From positions 1-12,727 of the forward strand of contig CAJVPJ010001061.1 in assembly GCA_910592205.1 (NCBI GenBank): DNA of 12,727 nucleotides. The letters run 5' to 3'. Positions within the stretch are counted from its first letter, which is position 1. Every line of letters starts with the position of its first letter. The notes under the pieces were generated by a model. It saw only the letters and a program-made list of their open reading frames with translations, made no database searches and was not told the DNA's origin. This document shows, in pieces, positions 1-7,659 of this stretch. The position numbers and the translations under genes are program-made. Origin of the DNA: Paraglomus occultum. Lineage: Eukaryota > Glomeromycota > Glomeromycetes > Paraglomerales > Paraglomeraceae.

Positions 1-388
1 ATCAAACAATACCGTAAATCTAGGCCAAATTCAAAAAAATTACCCCCAAAAAATTTTAACTTTTTCATATTAAAATAGGAAAAGTTGGTTTAATCCGGTG
101 CCATTTTAATCTGTCTCATATTATGTACGTGAGTAGACGCGTGTTAGATGACAAGTCAACCCAATTGCTTTTGCACGTAACCTTATAAGTTTTGTGTTAT
201 CTATTGCCTAGTGTAACACATCGTGGCATAATATCGCGACTATCATGATTGTTTCCGTAAATAATAATAATAGTGTCAGTGTAACGTTCTGGGATAAACT
301 GGCTAACGTGGTTTACTACTGATATGCCATACTAACTGATCTCTGTGATAGGGATCATACTGATAACAATAATATGATGCTCGTGTAG
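1..388. other. Intergenic, no supported feature
   Basis: This stretch is AT-rich with frequent stops in all frames. No RNA gene, repeat or conserved protein piece was recognised. Confidence 0.6.
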
Positions 389-428
389 TACACTAATAAT
401 GTCTTACCCCGTGTAATACAAATCGCAG

Positions 429-657
429 ATTTTCATAAACAGTCATATGTAGAATATTTAGAAGAATCGCGGGAGGAGGAGCTTGGTGAGGTGCTTCTTT
501 TCGAGGTAATTCTACAACATGTACAGTTAATTTAAACACGTTTTTCTTACCTGCTATATTTTAAATACAGACTATTGTTACAACAGGTCTTTACTACAAC
601 ACTTTTACTTGTTTAATTTACACTACCTGGGCAAAAGTTTTGCACGTCGAGAAATTT
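429..657 (+). pseudogene. Possible two-exon coding remnant interrupted by the Tc1 insertion
   Basis: I do not recognise this frame. A 39-codon stop-free stretch (389-505) ends with an acidic, protein-like run (YVEYLEESREEELGEVLLFE) directly at a GTAATT donor at 506. This is the same donor hexamer as PCCB intron 1. A plausible acceptor, TACAG, ends at 570, which gives a 65-nt intron with the size and AT-richness of the real introns here. The joined frame stays open from 571 to a stop at 658-660, crossing the start of the transposon at 621. There is no in-frame ATG; an acceptor at 428 could start the first piece. If real, this is an old exon pair whose 3' part was replaced by the transposon. 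Chance is a serious alternative. Confidence 0.2.
621..645 (+). repeat. 5' terminal inverted repeat of the Tc1-like element
   Basis: The segment begins CACTACCTGGGCAAAAG right after a TA dinucleotide. It has the CA...GGGCAAAAGTTTTG shape common to Tc1-family termini. The partner copy on the other side is missing, so the repeat length cannot be fixed by pairing. Confidence 0.6.
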
Positions 658-779
658 TAATTGTACGAAATTACATATAATAATTATATTTCAAATGTTT
701 TCAACAAACGCGTGCATGATTTTTGTGTTGTTTGTAAACACACATCAGGATATATAAATAAATCCGCAAGCACTTCTCA

Positions 780-1663
780 ACTGAAAGTCAACGAGATGAA
801 ATTATTGGCTTTACAAAAATAAGCAATCAGTATCAAAAATTAGTAGAATGCTCAAGGTTTATAGAACAACTGTCACTCGTACTATTGATAAGCACCTTAA
901 CGAAGATGACCTTGCTAACCGCCCCTGATCTAGACGTCCGAAATTATTAATCAATGAAAATCAAAAAATTCTAAAGATTATTGTTAAAAACAATAATAAG
1001 AAATCAGCTGAAGAAATTAAAAAAAAATTTTGTTGAAAAAACTAATATTGAAGTTTCCACAAAAACTATTAGAAGAAATGCAGATTTTTTCTTGTAGACC
1101 AGCTCGTAAACCTCTCCTAAATAATCAGCTGTCATAATGAGTGATGAAAGCAGATTTACAATATTAAAATAATGGTCCAGGTCGTGTTTGGAAAACTCCT
1201 GGTACCAGATTTAATATTGCAAATTTGGTTCCAACAGTAAAATTTAGAGGTGAAGGATTAATGATGTGGGGATGCTTGTCTGGTAAAGGATTAACCATTA
1301 GTAAAAGTAGATGGTAAAATAAATAGATATGACTACATTAAAATACTTGGAAGCATTTATTATCCTTGATAAAGGAAGAATTAATTGCAGAGGGTATTGG
1401 TTTCAAGATGATAATGCTCCGGTCCATACTGCTAAAAATGTTAAGAAATGGATTTTAATGAACAAAATCAAAGTCTTGCCAGATTGGCCAAGTCAGTCTC
1501 CTGACTTGAATCCAATTGAGCATTATGGACACAGCTACATTAAGAACCGTCCAAGTTTATTAATATATGAAGAAATGTAAAAGTTTGAATCCTTGTTACA
1601 GCTATACAGTGTATGTCTAGAAATTTAAAGCGTAAAAGTCTATAAGTATACGGATATATTCTA
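780..1663 (+). pseudogene. Tc1-like transposase pseudogene with frameshifts and stops
   Basis: Pieces of one transposase are spread over all three plus frames. An N-terminal helix-turn-helix begins near 780 (TESQRDEIIGF); the frame shifts near 838, and it continues with SRMLKVYRTTVTRTIDKHL and a second helix-turn-helix (SRRPKLL). A TGA at 926-928 sits where Arg (CGA) is expected, consistent with a C-to-T change. Another shift follows the A/T run near 1028. The catalytic triad is recognisable: Asp in SDESRF (1143-1145), Asp in QDDNAPVH (1410-1412) and Glu in SPDLNPIEH (1518-1520). The longest intact piece is 1329-1580. After a stop at 1578-1580 the C-terminal MSRNLKR motif appears in another frame near 1610-1630. 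Counting residues between the second Asp and Glu gives 35, against the usual 34 of Tc1. No functional protein can be made. Confidence 0.85.
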
Positions 1664-2521
1664 GTCCATTCTGGGATTTCATCCAAGGGATTATTGAAAT
1701 GTGGCAATCCCGAAACGGCCGTAACAGACATCGACTAAGTGTTGAAATGAACTTTACACACCCGAAGAATAGCAGTGGCGCTACAGACGCTTATTATTGG
1801 AGAAACTCCAAAAGGCAGGGGATCGGTTAATGCATTTCAGATATAATTATAATGATCTTATGCTATGCATATTAATAGCAAAGGGTTCGTGAAGCCAGAA
1901 AATTGGTACGGCCGTTCACTCTCTCCAACCGTAGTAATATTCTCTCGCAACAAAGTAGTATCAGGCATTGGAAATCTTTATGTATTATAAATAGCTATTG
2001 GGAACTAAAGTATGAAGGTTTTTGAAAAATCGAAATTTAATCGTACACTCGACGGCAGTTATGCATTGCATGAATGCTATTAGCAGACTTAAAAAAGATG
2101 TAATCATTGTCCTTATTCAATGTAAATGATAGAATTCCGAATGGTTTAGTCGTCAAGTAGTTGGCTGAGCAAACTCTTACGTCGCAGTAATGTCAAAAAT
2201 CATTAATACTTCGGAAGCGAGAAAATCCAGTTACAAAAATCTTTACGTATGAAGAACGTAATGTTTGGATATTTATCCCCACAAAGTGTTCAGCACGAGT
2301 ATTTACCGTGTCTCAACCCAAACGATCCTCTTTCGCTCTAGTCAAATGAACTGTCAAATTCTTATCGATTACATCAACAGCGTTACGCCATTTTTTTATG
2401 TGTACCGCCTAACAATATCAACTAATTTATCGTATCTATCAGCACATTAATATAATCTATTAATTTTAGTCAAAAAAGTTTCGCGTTACTAGATTGAACT
2501 GATGTTTGAGTGACTTTCCCC

Positions 2522-2716
2522 TCAGCGAAAAAGAAAATTTTCTCTTGTAGTTTTCTGGTTCACTACATAAATTTCGAATATAACTGCCGTCCCCTCTTTC
2601 AGGAAAGAATTCGTATTTTGTCGGACTTTATCGACCGGAACGTAACACTTTAGCGACGCGACTTTTTGACTTCGCAATGATTTGGTAACAATATTTCGTT
2701 TCTTAACATATGCCAT
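2522..2716 (-). CDS. Hypothetical small basic protein, weakly supported
   Basis: A 64-codon frame from ATG to TGA, Lys/Arg-rich at the N-terminus (AYVKKRNIVTKSLRSQK) and with a more hydrophobic middle (GTAVIFEIYVV). Its codons are less AT-biased than the flanking DNA. A TATATAAAAA run directly abuts the ATG, too near to act as its TATA box. No family is recognised, there is no signal peptide or membrane segment, and there is no neighbour to support it. It may well be chance. Confidence 0.15.
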   Translation of the reverse strand: MAYVKKRNIVTKSLRSQKVASLKCYVPVDKVRQNTNSFLKEGTAVIFEIYVVNQKTTRENFLFR

Positions 2717-3377
2717 TTTTTATATAGCGCGGTTTCCCTTTCTTTTCATTAAACCGTTCATTTCCAAATAAAGACTGGCAATTATGTTCGTTTCTCTGAT
2801 TCAGTTCGTCCACTGACTAATAAATTGAAAAGCTATTACGAATGTTGAGTTGAACCCGTTAACGTGTATTAAACAAACATCAAGCTTTTCGGTTTTTGTA
2901 TGAGTTTGAACTGAGCTTTTGCTTATTCCGTTTAATCGAATTTCTAATAATAAACGTTATTGTTTGTATCAAAAATTTTATCCAGCATTCGCATTTCGGC
3001 AAATAAGCATCGTTCTGAAGTTAATTGACTATGCTATGTACATTCGGAAAACATGTTGGTGAGTCTAAACAATTAAGAACTTTGATGCATATGGCGGAAA
3101 CTTTTTATCCAATAAGTCTTCTTACATTTTGCGTGATAATATAAAATTGCGGAAGTGTCTTATAATCGTTAGTCCCCGATGATTATAGAGGCTCCATCTG
3201 GAAGTTTTGCCCATAGCTCTCTGCTCTATCGTAGGTAAGCGGCCTTTCCAACTTCCGAACTGTTTTTGACGTCAAAAATATAGAATGTTTAATTATCCGA
3301 AAACAACAATACAAATGTATAACATTTATTTATACATTATATATATAATTCTCACTGTAAACGGGTATAATAATGAT

Positions 3378-3489
3378 AGAAGAGTGAAGAGTATTACTCT
3401 TAAGGGGTGAGAGAAGAGTGAAAAATGAGCATGTGTTTATGAAAATACAAGAGACGAATAAAGAAAATTACCTGGTGGAGTAATACTCT
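3378..3489. repeat. Cluster of short direct and inverted repeats
   Basis: AGAAGAGTGAA occurs at 3378-3388 and again at 3412-3422. Between them lies a 15-bp palindrome, AAGAGTATTACTCTT (3387-3401). Its core AGAGTATTACTC recurs inverted as GAGTAATACTCT at 3478-3489. Together they could fold into a long-loop hairpin or mark a small degenerate element. No target-site duplication was identified. Confidence 0.45.
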
Positions 3490-4294
3490 AAGCTAACGTC
3501 TTAAAAAAACGTGTATTACTATAATAAGAAAACTTTATCATATTATAAAATTACAGTAAGAACGTATCTCAATATGTTGGGAATTGGCGCACAGTTTCTT
3601 TGACGCTTGTTCATTTGTAGTACTAGTACAATTACACTCCAGTATACTTGTCATTCCATCAAATCATTGACCATTAAAAACATGTCTTTTCTTCGAACTT
3701 TCAGTTAGTTCTCTCGAAATATCACTTTCTGAACAACAGATTTTTTGGGTCGGCACAGATGAGTTCGACCGATACTCTTGGTTTGTATTATACCCATTGT
3801 AAAATGCGGTTGTTCATCTAATTCAAGTTGATTACTACTATCAATTAGATAGCACCTAAAAAGAAGATTAAGTCATAGAAATGCATTTTGAACTGACAAA
3901 ACAATGGTAATAATCCAAGTGGTTTGTTAGAGATTGAATCCAGGAAATTCATGTTTACTCTATAACATTGTGAAGGAAAGGTCAAGCAATAATTTCACGT
4001 TGTCTTTTTGGTAAGTGATTGCCGGCGAACTCGGAATTCTTAGTTGTAGTAACATGATTAAACTATAGTTTTGGTCCCAATATTTCTTTATTTCTTTTCT
4101 TTTAAAGAGAAAAGTTCCGTATATTTCCTGATTTCTTACTGTCATCTTCTTTTAATATTAAAAGAAAAGAATTTTCGATCTATTGAACAAGTCAAAAGAT
4201 ATCAAGAACCGTGATCTTCTTACCCCTAGATTGTCGTAATATTACATGTGTTTGTGTATATAAATCATACTTAACATTCCCCATACATAGATTG

Positions 4295-7200
4295 CTACTC
4301 TGCATGCTCATCTTCGAACACTATTAATACTTCTTCTGCTGCCACCGCGCTACCTGGTTTCCCTTTAATTTCCTTCACTTTACCAGCACGCGTTGCATGT
4401 AATACATTTTGCATCTTCATTGCCTCGATAATTGCTACCTCTGCACCCTCGGAAACCTACGCCATATTATAATAGAACATTCAACATAAGTATGTCAGTA
4501 TATCACATACATGCGCGCACAAGATTATGTATTCCTACCATGTCTCCGACATTTACGGAAATGCTCACTACACTGCCAGGCATGGGACTTTGAATCAAGT
4601 TAGACAAATCCTTCTTTGGCTTCTCTATCATATATTTGCTAAGTTCATGCTGTCGTGCGGTGTGTATCGTAATATCAAACTTAGTTCCATGTCTTTGCAA
4701 TCGGAATCCAAGTGGTAAAGGATCGACATATTGAACAATAATTGTCTTCTCCTCGCGATCATCAGAATGGAAGTGCGCCTCGATCAACGGAGATTCCAGG
4801 GGCCAATCAGATCTAATGATAGTTACTGGATGACTCGGCGTCTTGATCTAAAATCAAAAGGAATTTCAGTCATGGGCATTGCTTAGTTAAACACTTTATA
4901 TCGGATATTCTGTTATACCTGAAATACAGCAGTGCCTTGCAAGCTTTGGCTTTTCCTCTCAACTTCAACATGGACAATTTCTAATCCACCCTGACTATTA
5001 TTTATCTTCACATGAAGATCCCAACGCTTAGGAACCACTCCGGCTAGGTCTCCCTTTAATAAAGCTTCCTGACCTTCTCCCCAGCACCAATTACGAACAT
5101 CTCGTTTCGCATGAACCAAAGCGGCAACACATGCCAATTGGAATAGGGACTCCTTATCGAGTATATGGCCTTTAAACCCACCAGGATATTCTTCGGCAAG
5201 GAACTTGGTCGAGATATTGCCCGACTGGAATCGTTTACTGCCAAAGACCTCTCGTAACAGCGGTATATTATGCGTCACCCCTACGAATATAATAGATATT
5301 ATGAATTATAAGCGGTAGACAATTCCACTCGTTCAAGAATTAAATACTTATTGACCTTTTATAACATAAGAATCCAAAGCCCTCTTCATTATTTGTATTG
5401 CGTCATCTCTTGTTTCCCCATAAGTCGACAATTTACAAATAAGTGGATCATAATATATACTGATCTCACTCCCCTCCACAACGCCAGAATCGCATCTAAC
5501 TTCATGCTTATCAGTTAGGCTAGTAGGTTCGATATATCTGCTCAACCGTCCGATAGATGGTAAATATTTTTCTGGATCTTCCGCATATACACGTGATTCA
5601 AATGCCCATCCATTAAACTTGATGTCTTCCTGTACAAAAGGTAACTTTTGCCCAGCAGCAATACGAATCATCTGTTCAACAAGATCAAATCCTGTGATAA
5701 ATTCGGTAATTGGATGCTCAACTTGGAGACGCGTGTTCATTTCCAAGAAATAAAAATTACGCTGAGGATCGACTAAGAATTCCACGGTGCCTGCAGAAGA
5801 GTAACCGACATTCTTGGCCAGAGAAACAGCCTGTTCACCCATTGCGCGGCGAGTCTTTTCATCTAAGTGGACGCTGGGAGCTTCTTCAATGACCTTCACA
5901 GGGGAGCTATGTGAGTCAATATTTATGGATATGGGAAGAGTTTTTCAACTAACTACTAACTTTTTGATTTCTACGCTGTATTGAGCATTCGCGTTCAGGA
6001 AAATAAAATGTATTTCCATGTTTATCGGCTAGTATTTGGATTTCGATGTGACGCGGATTGTCAATGTATTTTTCGACTAATAATCTGTCGTCACCAAAAC
6101 TAGCTTTTGATTCTTGTGTTGCCAGTTTAAATCCCTCAGCAACTTCAGAATCTTTCCTATCATTTAGAATTGGGTTGACATTACGAAAAAAAGAAAGGTT
6201 CATGCCAATGGTAATAAAGAATTAGGATCTTACCATGCAATACGCATCCCTTTACCACCTCCACCCGCTGATGCCTTTAACATTATTGGATATCCGATAG
6301 AGTTTGCTGTTGATGTATAGTAAAGTATTAATAAGCATGACAGGACATAAGGTACTTTAATAGCATCACCGACATTACCGATTTCTAAGGCATGATCCAC
6401 TCCGCTTATCGCCCCGTCGTAACCCGGGATCGTGTTGACGCCGGCTTTCTTGGCTATAATCTTACTTTCAATCTTGTCGCCCATCGCAGCCATAGCTGCT
6501 CGTCCAGGCCCAATGAAAACAACTCCCGCCTTTTCTAATGCTTCGGCAAAAGCAGCATTTTCGGACAAGAACCCATAACCTACGGTACGCAATAGACGTT
6601 AATTTGGGTGATGCAAAAGCAAAAAGAAAATGATTAAATCTAACTCGGAAATGGAAATAGCAGACCTGGATGTACTGCTTGAGCACCAGAACTTTTGATT
6701 GCATCTAGAATTGCTGGGACATTAAGGTAGCTCTGAGCTGATGGCGCCGGCCCCTAATTAAAAATTTAATATATATATATATTACGATGGAGACCGGTTA
6801 GTAATTGTTGTGTCATTACACGAAATCCCTAATTTTCACACCACCACATACCACATTTACGGCTTCATCTGCCATCCGCACATGTAAACTACGTGCATCT
6901 GCATCCGAATGGATAGCCACGGTTTTTATACCCATCTTCTTCGCTGTCCGAATGATGCGACAAGCAATTTCACCACGATTGGCGACGAGGATTTTATCAA
7001 ACGTCTGTACAAGGATTCGAAACGATCAATAAAGAAATTTCGTCCTCGTTTTAATACTGATGGAAATGAATACAAAGGCGTTCTTCAATTGATCATTGAA
7101 TAAACTATGTTTTTACTTTAGGCGACGAAGTGAATTATGCTATATGCTTTAACACACAACAAGCGTTATAATCGATGATTGCTTTATATCACTTTCCTTT

Positions 7201-7382
7201 CCATATTCAAGATTATTGTTTTCTTTTACTTGAGCATATTGCGACGCGAATGATGAATGGTATGCCCTTGCTGAGCTATAGATTAAAGTGCGAATTAAAG
7301 CATTCTTCTGAAGAACAGCCAGTCTATTTGTTGTCTGACGAACACCAAAGTAACTAGAAGATATGATTTGAGGTATCGTCAT
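4295..7382 (-). CDS. PCCA: Propionyl-CoA carboxylase alpha subunit, mitochondrial (biotin carboxylase plus biotin carrier), 10 exons
   Basis: This subunit carboxylates its own biotin with ATP and bicarbonate and passes the carboxyl group to PCCB. Exons, in coding order: 7382-7230, 7004-6852, 6753-6666, 6579-6379, 6306-6234, 6156-5961, 5893-5356, 5280-4919, 4847-4539, 4456-4295. They total 2235 nt, or 744 residues plus TAG (human PCCA 728). Residues 1-51 are basic and Ser/Ala-rich, like a mitochondrial presequence. The biotin carboxylase domain starts with [10 protein letters not shown] (58-67), followed by the glycine-rich ATP loop [11 protein letters not shown] (from 210), SIQRRNQK (ending at 288) and [11 protein letters not shown] (339-349). 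A linking domain of the PCC type follows, then SPMPG and the biotin site EAMKMQ, with biotinyl Lys705 encoded at 4417-4415. The linking-domain match ([12 protein letters not shown]) separates it from methylcrotonyl-CoA and pyruvate carboxylases. The first donor is the least certain join; a second phase-compatible donor lies at 7160. The ATG at 7382 was chosen because the frame above it offers only GTG. Confidence 0.93.
6307..6378 (-). other. PCCA intron 4, in-frame and stop-free
   Basis: The 72-nt intron has donor GTAATG and acceptor CAACAG. Splicing joins HALEI to [10 protein letters not shown], which matches the ungapped family alignment. Its length is a multiple of three and it has no in-frame stop, so a retained copy would add 24 residues to the ATP-grasp region. 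Gene finders may wrongly read it as exon. Confidence 0.8.
6769..6782. repeat. (AT)7 microsatellite in PCCA intron 2
   Basis: Seven AT units lie inside the intron at 6754-6851, 15 bp from its 3' splice site on the gene strand. Length changes here could affect acceptor use, though no effect is shown. Confidence 0.7.
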
Positions 7383-7659
7383 GAATTTTTGACTTGCCGG
7401 TGACACGCTGGAATGTGTGGAAATACTTTGGAGGATAATGACGTTATGTACTTTTTGCCTGATCGCGAACAGGCGATCATACGATATCCAACGGTTGGCT
7501 AGATCTTATTGCACAAAAGTCAGGCGATGGATGATGGCATGAATGTGCATATTGACACTACAAAAGGAAAATGAGGTGATGCATATCTTTGATATATCAT
7601 GTTTGACATAAAATCCCTGATATTTTAGAAACATTTGGGATTAACAAGATTTTCTTGGA
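7383..7659. promoter_or_regulatory. Shared 277-bp bidirectional promoter region of PCCA and PCCB
   Basis: The gap separates the ATG of PCCA (minus strand, 7382) from the ATG of PCCB (plus strand, 7660), so it must hold both core promoters unless a 5' leader extends into the other gene. Visible signals are a CRE-like TGACGTTA (7439-7446), a 20-bp inverted repeat (7460-7479) and a CCAACGGTTGG near-palindrome (7488-7498), all within 60 bp at the PCCA side of the centre. A weak TATA-like CATAAAAT lies near 7608, about 50 bp before the PCCB ATG. A pyrimidine-poor ATTTTAG just upstream of the PCCB ATG could be the acceptor of an intron in the leader, but there is no clear partner. The assignment rests on geometry, not on a recognised factor site. 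Confidence 0.7.
7460..7479. promoter_or_regulatory. Perfect inverted repeat in the PCCA-PCCB promoter, candidate dimer-binding operator
   Basis: The arms TGATCGC (7460-7466) and GCGATCA (7473-7479) are exact reverse complements separated by six bases. Being symmetric, the site could serve both divergent genes. A two-fold site of this spacing would suit a dimeric transcription factor. I do not recognise a known fungal consensus in it, and a short cruciform or hairpin is the alternative reading. Confidence 0.4.

Larger units (their letters stand above)
621..1663 (+). mobile_element. Decayed Tc1/mariner-type DNA transposon, 3' end not seen
   Basis: The left end is a Tc1-like terminal repeat, CACTACCTGGGCAAAAGTTT and onward (621-645), directly after TA at 619-620, the dinucleotide such elements duplicate on insertion. 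It is followed by about 130 bp of AT-rich leader and a broken transposase from about 780. No reverse complement of the left terminal repeat is found up to about 2100, so the right end is deleted or too diverged to see. The right boundary given here is simply the last point where transposase similarity is visible. The element is a non-autonomous fossil and has no evident link to the carboxylase genes 2.6 kb away. Confidence 0.75.
1664..4294. other. Gene-poor intergenic region between the transposon and PCCA
   Basis: About 2.6 kb with no recognised gene. A stop-free plus frame of roughly 60 codons ends at about 1831 (includes ATG 1699), and two frames of about 60 codons lie at 2265-2450 (plus) and 3960-4145 (minus); none shows a family motif. 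The short minus frame at 2522-2716 is listed separately. A repeat cluster sits at 3378-3489. No tRNA T-loop with matching arms was found. The segment just after 4145 is the downstream flank of PCCA; no clear AATAAA signal is visible close to its stop. Confidence 0.5.

Noticed and set aside
336-358. Stretch resembling a tet operator (TCTCTGTGATAGGGATCA)
   Set aside because: The symmetric half is incomplete, with bases missing from the 19-bp operator, and the context is eukaryotic intergenic DNA, so chance resemblance is likelier.
1578-1600. TTTGAATCC and similar T-loop-like strings as possible tRNA genes
   Set aside because: No flanking acceptor stem, anticodon arm or A-box at suitable spacing could be paired.
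1640-1831. Stop-free plus frame of about 60 codons including an ATG at 1699
   Set aside because: No recognised family, no splice or promoter context, and it directly follows a decayed transposon; the length is compatible with chance.
2265-2450. Plus-strand frame of 61 codons in the gene-poor region
   Set aside because: Low-complexity Ser/Thr/Ile composition, no motif and no supporting neighbours.
3960-4145. Minus-strand frame of 61 codons downstream of PCCA
   Set aside because: It lies beyond the PCCA stop, has no alignment to the C-terminus of the family and shows no motif.
6909-7103. Plus-strand frame of 64 codons antisense to PCCA exon 2 and intron 1
   Set aside because: It overlaps the conserved [10 protein letters not shown] exon on the other strand, shows no family motif and is best explained as a shadow of the real gene.
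4295-7382. Methylcrotonyl-CoA or pyruvate carboxylase for the minus-strand biotin enzyme
   Set aside because: The linking region and C-terminus follow PCCA ([20 protein letters not shown] near the end), there is no carboxyltransferase domain as in pyruvate carboxylase, and the partner gene is a clear PCCB.
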